Shown here one piece after another: positions 25,024 to 33,156 of a stretch of 64,000 nucleotides of DNA. Below the pieces are notes generated by a model, which saw only the letters and a list, made by a program, of their open reading frames with translations, made no database searches and had not been told where the DNA came from. Each line of letters starts with the position of its first letter. Position 1 is the first letter of the stretch. The translations under genes were made by a program, and so were the position numbers. The DNA comes from FACHB-T130 sp042747725 (GTDB taxonomy: Bacteria; Cyanobacteriota; Cyanobacteriia; Cyanobacteriales; FACHB-T130). Location: positions 62,001 through 126,000 of the forward strand of contig NZ_JBHZGO010000083.1 of assembly GCF_042747725.1 (NCBI RefSeq), given 5' to 3'.

Positions 25024-25887
25024 GTGAGTCCTACCGAGCAAAACTTTTATCGAATCATGAGCAGGCTAAAACTTGTTAAAGACTTGAAATTCTGGTTGTT
25101 AGCGATCGCGGCAGGCTTAATTACGATTCATCTTACTTTGACTTGGAGGAGTGGTAATACTGAACTGCTGAGTACAAGTTTCTTATTTTGGGTTGCTGTT
25201 GTGTCCCTGCTTTGCAAGAAACGGGACGCATTAGAGCTGAAAAGCGACAATTTTTCTAGCATTGTTGGGTTAGCACTGATTAGTTTGGTACTTTTTAAAA
25301 GTCTTTACCCAGCCTATGGTTTTACCCTTCACGTTACACCTTTGATTTCAATGCTGGGCTTGGGTTTAATTGCCTCTGGTGTTAAAGGATTAAAGCAATA
25401 TTGGCGGGAATTGCTGCTTCTGGCTTTTTTCGTCTTAAATCAACAATTAATATTGAAATTTTTAAATGTATCTTTATTAACCGCTAAATTCACATCTGTT
25501 CTTCTTTGGTTTTTAGGCTTCCCAGTTGTGCAGCAAGGGGAGATTTTAAGTTTGCCAACGGGTTCTGTACAAATTGGAGGAGCTTGTTCTGGTGTAGGTA
25601 CAATTCTTCAGCTATTGGGATTAACTTTAGTTTTTTTACTAATTTTTCCTACTAAATTGAAGGAAAAGATTTTATTGCCATTAGTCGCCGTCATCGTAGC
25701 ATTTACGCTAAATGGGATGCGGGTGGCTTTGATGACTGTTTTGGCAGGGTTGTCTAACAAAGAAGCTTTTGAATATTGGCATTTAGGGGATGGTTCGCTG
25801 ATATTTTCTCTAACTTCTGTATTAATTTTTGGATTAATCTGTCGATTTTGGCTAATAAAAAATATCGGTGAAAATGGGAGTACATAG
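25024..25887 (+). CDS. Cyanoexosortase A (PEP-CTERM sorting transpeptidase)
   Basis: An integral membrane cysteine protease/transpeptidase that recognises PEP-CTERM signals at the cell membrane. It has 287 residues with GTG start at 25024 and about eight membrane helices. The exosortase catalytic set is complete: Cys188 in GGACSGVGT, Arg233 in LNGMRVALM, and His253 in YWHLGDGS. The A-type cyanobacterial subgroup is my best guess from these motifs. The small associated protein often encoded next to CrtA-type enzymes is not seen here. The convergent downstream gene encodes a protein ending in a PEP-CTERM signal. Confidence 0.88.
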   Translation: MSPTEQNFYRIMSRLKLVKDLKFWLLAIAAGLITIHLTLTWRSGNTELLSTSFLFWVAVVSLLCKKRDALELKSDNFSSIVGLALISLVLFKSLYPAYGFTLHVTPLISMLGLGLIASGVKGLKQYWRELLLLAFFVLNQQLILKFLNVSLLTAKFTSVLLWFLGFPVVQQGEILSLPTGSVQIGGACSGVGTILQLLGLTLVFLLIFPTKLKEKILLPLVAVIVAFTLNGMRVALMTVLAGLSNKEAFEYWHLGDGSLIFSLTSVLIFGLICRFWLIKNIGENGST

Positions 25888-25979
25888 AATTTTAATTGCA
25901 CCTGTTTTTGGCTGATTGCAAGATAATCAATCCCTCTAACACCGATTCTATTCAATTCTCTCTAAAAATAAAAACCCTT

Positions 25980-26090
25980 GTAGGTTGGGTTGAGGTAACG
26001 AAACCCAACGATATTTTCGCATAGGTTGGGTTGAGCGCCTAAGCGAAACCCAACCTACAATTATTTTTAAATGTATTTTGTTTGAGTTAG
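25980..26090. repeat. 111-bp direct repeat, copy 1
   Basis: Begins gtaggttgggttgaggtaac and ends with a gtttgagttag tail. It matches copy 2 (26142-26252) without gaps, except for one base and an internal 32-bp hairpin (26024-26055) that is in the opposite orientation. Confidence 0.95.
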
Positions 26091-26141
26091 ATTTTGATTT
26101 AGCGAATTTTCTCAACCCAGTATTTTAGGCTGGATGCGCTA

Positions 26142-26252
26142 GTAGGTTGGGTTGAGGTAACGAAACCCAACGATATTTTCGCATGGGTTGGGTTTCGCTT
26201 AGGCGCTCAACCCAACCTACAATTATTTTTAAATGTATTTTGTTTGAGTTAG
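26142..26252. repeat. 111-bp direct repeat, copy 2, with inverted internal hairpin
   Basis: Offset exactly 162 bp from copy 1. The segment 26186-26217 is the exact reverse complement of 26024-26055: arms ggttgggtt/aacccaacc, with loop gagcgcctaagcga in copy 1 and tcgcttaggcgctc in copy 2. Confidence 0.95.
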
Positions 26253-26407
26253 TATATCAATTTTAAATGCTAAAAATAGACAGCAAGAATAAAAGTTCCG
26301 TATCATTTTAATTGCCCATATCTTTTGCCGATTATAAAATAAGAAATTCCCCAACTCCGTGATGAATTGGGGGGCGAGAAATGTAACAGCAGTATCTTGA
26401 AATGGAA

Positions 26408-29400
26408 TTAGTTGCGAGGCGGAGTGCTTTTTAAACCCTTCAACCGCTTCCAGGCAAAGTACATCCCCAGCAAGAGAATAGCCAAGATGTTGCCTAAGAT
26501 TTGGCTGGGTTCGGGCACTGGATCGGGAGCTGACGATTGGCTGGATGGCTGTGCTGGACTAGATAGCGGCACGCTGTTGGCTGCTGAGGGTGCTGACTGG
26601 GATGGCGGCACTTTGCTGACGGTTAGTGGTTTGCTAGCTACTAGCGCTTTGCTAGGGGGCGGTGCTTGGCTGAGTGGGGGCACGTTACCGTTTTGACTAG
26701 AAGTTGGTTCGGCGTCCATACCCTCTGGGGTTTCTACCGGCACTTGTACCTGCTGAGTTTTCTTGGGATCGACTCGCACTTCTTCAGTGACAGCGACAAA
26801 GGAAGTGTATTGCGACAACAACCGATAAGCTAGCGCGGTATCTGTAACGGCTTTGACAGCAGTTGGATTTTCGCCGCCATACATTTGATTCATCAAATCT
26901 TTAATCCGGGCGCGTCCCCAAAGTTGAGCGATCGCGCTATTGCCACCGCCGTCAAATTCAATCGCTAACTTCTTCTCATAGCGTTTGCCACCCGCGACGA
27001 TCCCAGTAATTCGCAAAGTTCCCTTGGCGCGATCGCCTTTGCGTCCAAACAATACTAATGGCTGATTGGCAAACAAATCTGGTGCCTTTAGCGGATAGAT
27101 TTCTGGTGCTTTTCCAGTCCCTTCCCAGTCAACTTCGATATTTGTTAGTACGGGATTGTTGATTTGTTGGGAGAATTTTTCGACGACTTTTTGAGCGGGT
27201 TCATTAGGGGGAACAACTTCAGAAGTACCCCGTCCTTCCTCTGCCAGACGATCGATCAAGAAGCGGTTCACTGAAGGACCAACACCGAAGCTATAAAGCC
27301 GATTTCCAGGCTTCAGCCGCTTTTTAATTTCTGCGATCGCTTGCTGGTCGTTACCGATCAAACCGTCAGTAATCAAGACAATACTCCGCAGGCGTCCTGC
27401 TGGTGAGGCGGGGAAATTCAAGACTGTTTGAATTCCATTGAGTAACTCGGTGCCACCGTTAGCATCTAGGCGATTGATATAATTTAGGGCTTTCTCACGG
27501 TTTTGCGGCGTATTCGCTAAAGGTGTGGAAGATAGCTGCGTTGTGCTATCGGAAAAGTCAATAACATTAAAGGTATCGCCGGGATTGAGTCCATTGATAA
27601 ACCGGCGCATCAGTTCCTTCGATTGCTCGATTGGCGGGCCACTTTGAGATCCAGAAGTATCCATGAGAAATACCACATCTTTGGGTACAATCTCATTACT
27701 TTGATACTCCACTGCTGGAATTAAATAGGCGGCAAAGTGACCGCCGCGTTCATCCGCCTCAGATAAGACTGTGGACTCGGTTTGGGCACTTGATACCTGA
27801 TAACGCAGAATCAGGTCTTTATTAGGAATTGCGTTCTCCTTGCTCAATTCAACCCGCATAATGCGACCATCTTGAGTGGTGCGGATTTGATGAGAAGGCG
27901 ATCGCACTTCTTTCACTGGCACCCCCGCTTCAATTTCCACCGTTACGCCAATATTTTGTCCCGAACGAGTTCCATCTGGTAAAGTCGGCGGATTTATCTG
28001 CGAAGCGTCGGTAACTGAGTTTGTATTGCCTTGATTATTCGTTGAAGTTCCTGAAATGTATCGCTGTCCTACCACCATTGGGAAGACAAATTCATAGTTA
28101 CCTTTTTCAAACTTCAGGCTTTCACTGTAGCGAATTGTCACATCGATTTTTTCGCCTGGTTTGATGTTAGCCAAGGACTGAGTAAAAATATTGTCTCGTT
28201 CTTGGTCTAATAATGCAGCAGTTTTGCCTTCTTGTTTAGCTTGTTCGTAAATTTTCTTCGCTTCTTCGCGCTTTTTGATGACGCCTCGGATAATGCGATC
28301 GCCTACTTTTATTTCCATGTCATCCACTGCCGCTTCATCGGGAAGTGGAAACTTATAGACAGCTTCTAAGGGATTATTAAAGGGATTTTCAAAGGTCTGC
28401 GTTACCTCCACCCGCGACACATTTCCTGTTACTTTCGCCACTACTTCCGTATGTTTCAACGGAAACACTTGCTGCTGTCCGTCTATGATAGCGAATAAGC
28501 TGCCTTCCGTCAGAGACGCTTGCTTCTCAATTTGCTGAGTTACCATCTCCGCCACAGGAGATACTAAGTACCGCACTCCCACCAATCCAAACAACAGGAA
28601 GGCACCGGCTATCAGCCATTTTTTCTTAGAATTACGTTTAGTAATTGGGAGCGATCGCGCATTCAAATCTTGCAACACTTCATCTGCTGATTGATAGCGC
28701 CGCTTCGTACCCGTTTGCAACATTTTGTCGAGAATGCTACCTAACTGATTACTCACTGGCGTCTTCAAGAAATGCCGCCAAACCCAGGTATCTTCACTCG
28801 TATCGCTCAGATCGAAAGGAGGAATTTGGGTTAGCAAATGGATACAAGTAACACCCAAACTATACAAATCGCTCGCAAAAACTGCCTTACCTTTTGCTTG
28901 TTCGGGAGCCGTATACGCCGCAGAACCAATAACCGTTCCAGTTCTGCCTAACATCGTCTCAGTCGCATACTTTGCTGCGCCAAAATCGACTAACACGAGG
29001 TTGCCATCTCGACGGTTGCGAATGATGTTTTCGGGTTTAATATCCCGGTGAATCATCTGCTGACTGTGGACAAATTGCAACACTGGCAGCAAACTTTGCA
29101 GGAGTTGCCGAATTTCTACTTCTTTAAATGGTCCTTTTTGTGCTAATTCTTGAGCTAAGTTTTCTCCATCGATAAACTGTTGCACCAGATACTGATGATC
29201 GTCTTGCTCAAAAGATGCCAGCAGTTCGGGAATTTGATGATGTTTGCCAACTACCTCTAAGCGAGTTGCTTCTTGACGGAATAACTCTGCTGCTTTTTGG
29301 CGATTGTTAGTTCCTTGTTGTTGGAGAAAAAACTGTTTGATCGCACAGCGCGGTTCCGATGGCTGGGACTTATCCACCGCCAGAAAAGTTCTCCCCATAC

Positions 29401-29584
29401 CCCCTTGACCAATCGGTTTAATCGCACGATAGCGATCGCGTAGCAGTAACTGAGATCCGCAACTTTCGCAGATAGAGGCATTTCCAGGATTTTCTGGCTG
29501 CTTACAATTAGGATTCAGGCAATAACACCGACGCTGATCGTGAGCTGTGCTTTCTTGAGGCGGAAAGGTTGTCATAGCAGCCAT
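26408..29584 (-). CDS. Zinc-ribbon Ser/Thr kinase - VIT - VWA protein with C-terminal PEP-CTERM signal
   Basis: 1058 residues. Domains in order: a Cys cluster (C20, C22, C27, C39, C42) like a zinc ribbon; a Ser/Thr kinase (about 52-310) with glycine loop GQGGMGRTF, HRD at 179-181, DFG at 200-202 and APE at 226-228; one membrane helix (about 323-341); a VIT domain (about 361-500); a VWA domain (about 636-810) with MIDAS residues DTSGS at 642-646. A Pro/Ser/Gln-rich linker follows. The end is a PEP-CTERM signal: PEP at 1024-1026, helix about 1029-1045, then KRLK. The kinase should be cytoplasmic and VIT/VWA outside. The convergent neighbour encodes an exosortase. ATG three codons downstream is an alternative start. 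Confidence 0.9.
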   Translation of the reverse strand: MAAMTTFPPQESTAHDQRRCYCLNPNCKQPENPGNASICESCGSQLLLRDRYRAIKPIGQGGMGRTFLAVDKSQPSEPRCAIKQFFLQQQGTNNRQKAAELFRQEATRLEVVGKHHQIPELLASFEQDDHQYLVQQFIDGENLAQELAQKGPFKEVEIRQLLQSLLPVLQFVHSQQMIHRDIKPENIIRNRRDGNLVLVDFGAAKYATETMLGRTGTVIGSAAYTAPEQAKGKAVFASDLYSLGVTCIHLLTQIPPFDLSDTSEDTWVWRHFLKTPVSNQLGSILDKMLQTGTKRRYQSADEVLQDLNARSLPITKRNSKKKWLIAGAFLLFGLVGVRYLVSPVAEMVTQQIEKQASLTEGSLFAIIDGQQQVFPLKHTEVVAKVTGNVSRVEVTQTFENPFNNPLEAVYKFPLPDEAAVDDMEIKVGDRIIRGVIKKREEAKKIYEQAKQEGKTAALLDQERDNIFTQSLANIKPGEKIDVTIRYSESLKFEKGNYEFVFPMVVGQRYISGTSTNNQGNTNSVTDASQINPPTLPDGTRSGQNIGVTVEIEAGVPVKEVRSPSHQIRTTQDGRIMRVELSKENAIPNKDLILRYQVSSAQTESTVLSEADERGGHFAAYLIPAVEYQSNEIVPKDVVFLMDTSGSQSGPPIEQSKELMRRFINGLNPGDTFNVIDFSDSTTQLSSTPLANTPQNREKALNYINRLDANGGTELLNGIQTVLNFPASPAGRLRSIVLITDGLIGNDQQAIAEIKKRLKPGNRLYSFGVGPSVNRFLIDRLAEEGRGTSEVVPPNEPAQKVVEKFSQQINNPVLTNIEVDWEGTGKAPEIYPLKAPDLFANQPLVLFGRKGDRAKGTLRITGIVAGGKRYEKKLAIEFDGGGNSAIAQLWGRARIKDLMNQMYGGENPTAVKAVTDTALAYRLLSQYTSFVAVTEEVRVDPKKTQQVQVPVETPEGMDAEPTSSQNGNVPPLSQAPPPSKALVASKPLTVSKVPPSQSAPSAANSVPLSSPAQPSSQSSAPDPVPEPSQILGNILAILLLGMYFAWKRLKGLKSTPPRN

Positions 29585-29657
29585 TTTTCAAAACCGTTCA
29601 CGCCATTCTAGCCATTTCATTTCTAAAATTAGTATGAAGAATTGGCTGAAAACGCGC

Positions 29658-30887
29658 TCAGGAAATGGTTTTGAGCTTTGTAGGAAGATGAACTTCTCCA
29701 AGTAGTACGGCGGAAGTTGCGCCGGTAACTTGGGGAAGATTGCCAGGAATGCCTAGCTGTCGCCAATATGCCAAAACAGCGAAAGCGATCGCTTCTTTGA
29801 AATCAGCATTCACACCCGCTTCATCCGTCGTCAACACCGGCACGGGTTCCAAAGTCGCTTGTAGCCGCTGCTTTAAGTAGAGATTGCGGCTGCCACCGCC
29901 ACACAATAACACCTCCTCAGGCATCTGTGGCAGGAAAGTGCGGTAGCTATGAACAATTGACGCAGCAGTAAGTTCAGTCAGCGTCGCCAGCAGGTCAGCG
30001 CTACTCAGCTCATAAGCAGAGGCATCTGCAATACACTGCTGGAGATAGGTGTAGCTAAATAGCTCTCGACCCGTTGATTTGGGCGGTTGCTGCTGGAAGT
30101 AGTCCTGCTGGAGCCATCGCTCTACTAAATTGGTGCAGATTGTGCCTGCTGCGGCCCATGCTCCATCTTGATCGTAGCTTTTGGCTCCATTCGTTAAATA
30201 CTGCACCGCCAGGTCTAGAAGCGCATTTCCCGGCCCGGTGTCCCAGCCTCGGATATCTTCTAGCCAGCTGCCGCGACGCGCTGGTAGGTAAGTGACATTA
30301 CCAATACCGCCAATATTTTGAACACATCGGTTCTTGTCAGGCTGGCTCAATAAATAGGCATCTATCCCTGAAACCATCGGGGCACCCTGTCCACCGGCAG
30401 CAATATCCGCCGCCCGGAAATTACTCACCGTGGGAATGCCCGTCAGGTGGGCAATTAAGGCACCCCGACCTAATTGCAGGCTGTAACCTAAAGGAGTGCT
30501 GAGGGCGGAGGACTGAGGACTGAGTGAAGGATGAAGCATAGAATTCTCCTCTTCTCCCCCTTTCCCCTGCTCTTTGGGCGGGCGATGAAAAACTGTCTGT
30601 CCGTGAGAGCCAATTAACTCGGCTGGGGGGTTGCCGTTTTGAATGTTTTGGGCGGCTTGAGCGAAGGCGGAAGCGATCGCATCATCTAATTGGGCAAATT
30701 CAGCCATTGACAAAGATGCCCCGCCACAGACCTCTAGAATTTGCTTTGAGAGCGCATCTGGATAAGGATAGGTGGCTCCTGCTAGCAGAGTCACTTTTAT
30801 ATCCAAGTCTTTACCAGTAATCTCTACTAAAGCGGCGTCAATGCCATCTACCGACGTGCCGCTAATTAAACCAATTACACGCATCAT
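29658..30887 (-). CDS. anmK: Anhydro-N-acetylmuramic acid kinase
   Basis: Converts 1,6-anhydro-MurNAc to MurNAc 6-phosphate, recycling peptidoglycan. It has 409 residues of the actin-like ATPase fold: MRVIGLISGTSVDGIDAALVEI at the N-terminus, GSHGQTVFHRPP, NIGGIGNVTYLP, GWDTGPGNALLDLAVQY and LLCGGGSRNLYL. A low-complexity Ser/Leu-rich insert (about 110-130) is unlike other members. It lies 29 bp downstream of the short kdpD and 73 bp upstream of the kinase-VIT-VWA gene, all on one strand. Confidence 0.95.
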   Translation of the reverse strand: MMRVIGLISGTSVDGIDAALVEITGKDLDIKVTLLAGATYPYPDALSKQILEVCGGASLSMAEFAQLDDAIASAFAQAAQNIQNGNPPAELIGSHGQTVFHRPPKEQGKGGEEENSMLHPSLSPQSSALSTPLGYSLQLGRGALIAHLTGIPTVSNFRAADIAAGGQGAPMVSGIDAYLLSQPDKNRCVQNIGGIGNVTYLPARRGSWLEDIRGWDTGPGNALLDLAVQYLTNGAKSYDQDGAWAAAGTICTNLVERWLQQDYFQQQPPKSTGRELFSYTYLQQCIADASAYELSSADLLATLTELTAASIVHSYRTFLPQMPEEVLLCGGGSRNLYLKQRLQATLEPVPVLTTDEAGVNADFKEAIAFAVLAYWRQLGIPGNLPQVTGATSAVLLGEVHLPTKLKTIS

Positions 30888-30916
30888 TTTAGTAATTAAA
30901 AATTAATCAGTTGTAT

Positions 30917-32050
30917 TCATTGTTTAGATGAGGTTTGTTCAGATGCAATGATGTGCAAATCGATATTTTTGAGATAGCGCATCAACTGCTGGACAAAAGA
31001 CCCCTTCCAGAATAACTCCCAACGAGATTTTTGAGAATGCCCAAGCACCACTTGAGTAATGCGATACTCTTGAGCGACAGAAGCGATCGCTTGCGGTACG
31101 TCAAGATTAGTTACTCTTAAAAATTCCCCGCCAAATTCCCAAGTCAGCTTCTCGCAAGTTTCAATATATAAACTTTCTTCCTTCGTCAAAAAGCGTTCCG
31201 GATGGGACACAAACACCGCATACAGGCGACCCCTCATATAATCAGTAATTCTCGCCCCGCGTCGCAATAATTGCACCGAATTCGGATAAGTCGAAATACA
31301 CACCAGCACCCGTTCGTGAACTGAGCAAAATCCATCACTGGGTGTAGAAGTAATCGCATCCTCTTCAACGTTATCCGCCACTTTCCGCAGCGCCAACTCT
31401 CGCAACGCTACTAAATGACGCCTTTGAAAGAAATTTTGCAGCGCCCGATCTATCTTATCCGGCGCGTAGATTTTCCCCTCCACCAACCTGTCTTCCAAAG
31501 TTTCCGGCGTAACGTCAATCACCACCACTTGCGTTGCTTCATCCAACAACCGATCGGGAATGCGTTCTCGCACCACAACGCCAGTAATTCGCGCCACCAG
31601 ATCGTTGAGACTTTCCAGATGCTGGATATTCACCGTAGAATTGACATCAATTCCTGCATCCAGAATCACCTCAACATCCTGGTAGCGCTTTTCCCGTAGA
31701 GAACCGGGGACATTTGTATGCGCCAGTTCATCTACTAACGCCAACTGCGGTTGACGCTCCAAAATGGCATCTGTATCCATTTCCGTCAGAGTCATCCCGC
31801 CTCTAATAATTGTTTTGCGGGGTATTATCTCTAGCCCCTTAGCTTTTTGGGCTGTCTCCTTGCGCCCGTGGGTTTCCAGAACCCCGATGACAACATCAAT
31901 CCCTTCCTGTTTAAGTTGGTGGGCTTCTTCCAGCATCCGGTAAGTTTTACCGACACCGGGAGCCATACCAATGTATATTTTGTGCTTGCCTCGTCTGGCG
32001 GGACGAATGTTAGAATTCAGCGTTCCTGAAAACTCACTTTTAGGAATCAT
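30917..32050 (-). CDS. kdpD: Short KdpD: N-terminal sensor and Usp domains only
   Basis: 377 residues, against about 900 for full KdpD. Present: the KdpD domain with Walker A GMAPGVGKT and Walker B LALVDELAHTNVPGS, then a universal-stress-protein domain (about 245-370: RVLVCISTYPNSVQLLRRGAR, VVLGHSQKSRWELFWKGS). Absent: the four-helix membrane region, GAF and histidine kinase. A similarly short KdpD is known from Anabaena. It probably senses or modulates K+ or nucleotide state and acts through another kinase, perhaps the one at 37301. Last gene of the kdp operon. Confidence 0.93.
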   Translation of the reverse strand: MIPKSEFSGTLNSNIRPARRGKHKIYIGMAPGVGKTYRMLEEAHQLKQEGIDVVIGVLETHGRKETAQKAKGLEIIPRKTIIRGGMTLTEMDTDAILERQPQLALVDELAHTNVPGSLREKRYQDVEVILDAGIDVNSTVNIQHLESLNDLVARITGVVVRERIPDRLLDEATQVVVIDVTPETLEDRLVEGKIYAPDKIDRALQNFFQRRHLVALRELALRKVADNVEEDAITSTPSDGFCSVHERVLVCISTYPNSVQLLRRGARITDYMRGRLYAVFVSHPERFLTKEESLYIETCEKLTWEFGGEFLRVTNLDVPQAIASVAQEYRITQVVLGHSQKSRWELFWKGSFVQQLMRYLKNIDLHIIASEQTSSKQ

Positions 32051-32053
32051 AAT

Positions 32054-32130
32054 TGTTGAATGTTAATTATTCATTGCTCATTGCTGATTGTTAATTGTTC
32101 ATTGCCTTTCACTATGAACTATGAACTATG
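32054..32130. repeat. AT-rich heptad repeats between kdpC and kdpD
   Basis: Units of the type attgttaattgttcattg followed by three copies of actatga. The stop codon of kdpC (32126-32128) lies inside the last unit, so the last residues of KdpC come from repeat sequence. Confidence 0.7.
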
Positions 32131-32734
32131 AATTACTGGCAGATGGTAAATTATCCAGTGCCAAATTCAACTTGAGGACATTCACCCCAGGTTCGCCGAA
32201 AATCCCCAAAAATCTACCATCAGTGTATTTGGGAATCAATGCTTGAACTCGATCTGCTGATAAAGAGCGAGCCGCCGCCACCCTTGCGGCTTGGTTATAG
32301 GCAGTTTCTACGCTGATATGTGGATCTAAGCTAGAGCCAGACGTGTAAACTAAATCGGCTGTGGGCTGGATACCAGACGCTTTCAATTGTTGGGTTGTTG
32401 CTTCTACCCGCTTGAGTAAATCTGGATTGCTAGGAGCAAGGTTGCTAGCACCAGATACACCAGTGATTTGACCTATATTCTTTGGATCGCGTTCTGCGGT
32501 TGTAAAGCTACTGTAGTTCGTCGTGCTGGGACGACTTGTGAAATATTCAGGAGAAGAGAAGGGTTGACCAATTAAGGCAGAGCCATAGACTCGTCCTTGA
32601 TTTTCGATGATGCTACCATTTGCCTGATAGGAAAACAAAACTTGCCCAACTATTATCGTGAACAAGGGATAAATTATTGCTGTTAAAAGCCAGAGAACTA
32701 AAGTGACTCGAATTGCTTTAATGGTTTCTCGCAT
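32126..32734 (-). CDS. kdpC: Potassium-transporting ATPase KdpC subunit
   Basis: Assembly and stabilising subunit of the KdpFABC high-affinity K+ pump. It has 202 residues with one N-terminal membrane helix (about 10-34: VTLVLWLLTAIIYPLFTIIVGQ). The periplasmic domain has GSALIGQPFSSPEYFTSRPSTT, SGASNLAPSNPDLL, DLVYTSGSSLDPHIS and YNQAARVAAARSL. Its terminal codons lie in a heptad repeat. Confidence 0.96.
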   Translation of the reverse strand: MRETIKAIRVTLVLWLLTAIIYPLFTIIVGQVLFSYQANGSIIENQGRVYGSALIGQPFSSPEYFTSRPSTTNYSSFTTAERDPKNIGQITGVSGASNLAPSNPDLLKRVEATTQQLKASGIQPTADLVYTSGSSLDPHISVETAYNQAARVAAARSLSADRVQALIPKYTDGRFLGIFGEPGVNVLKLNLALDNLPSASNS

Positions 32735-32841
32735 AAAAGACCTAAAAAATGGGAGTTTTGTAGGAGCGGGAAAACCCCGCCCTTGCTTGCAGAGGTTTGA
32801 GTTTTATTAAAAATTCAAAATTCAAACCTCAAAATTATTTT

Positions 32842-33108
32842 TTAGAAGCGTTCCGGTTGGAAAATAACCACAAATAGGTAAATCGACAAGGTTATAGTTA
32901 CCAGACCGAGCGCCATCAACCAGAAAGTTTGTCCTGAAGAAAGAGTTCCTCCGGTTGCGGCTTGCACAGCTGGCGTTATTAGCAGATTCAAGCACAACAA
33001 AATAAATAGTTGCCGCAGCAAAGGTTGCTTGCGCCATTGAGCTTTCAACAAATCAATACTCTGTGCCATTTCCCCCGAAAATATCTCACTCAAATTAAAT
33101 CTGTTCAT
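32842..33108 (-). CDS. Small Kdp subunit (KdpF-like; the kdpG position of Anabaena operons)
   Basis: An 88-residue protein between kdpB and kdpC. It has two hydrophobic segments (about 32-52 and 62-82). The end, YLFVVIFQPERF, matches the tail of KdpF, a roughly 29-residue peptide that stabilises the Kdp complex. The first 55 residues are extra. In Anabaena the gene at this place was called kdpG. I would expect it to bind KdpA as KdpF does, with an added cytoplasmic part; this is inferred from the tail and the position. Confidence 0.8.
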   Translation of the reverse strand: MNRFNLSEIFSGEMAQSIDLLKAQWRKQPLLRQLFILLCLNLLITPAVQAATGGTLSSGQTFWLMALGLVTITLSIYLFVVIFQPERF

Positions 33109-33156
33109 AAATCTCCGCGTTCACTCCTTCTTTTTGTGTCCTGGAGCGGTTCGTTT

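Larger units (their letters stand above)
25888..26407. other. Intergenic region carrying the duplicated repeat
   Basis: 520 bp between the convergent exosortase and kinase genes. Apart from the two 111-bp repeats it holds AT-rich sequence. The flanks 25892-25930 and 26308-26345 also resemble each other (both start ttttaattgc), hinting at an older duplication. No coding potential. Confidence 0.5.
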
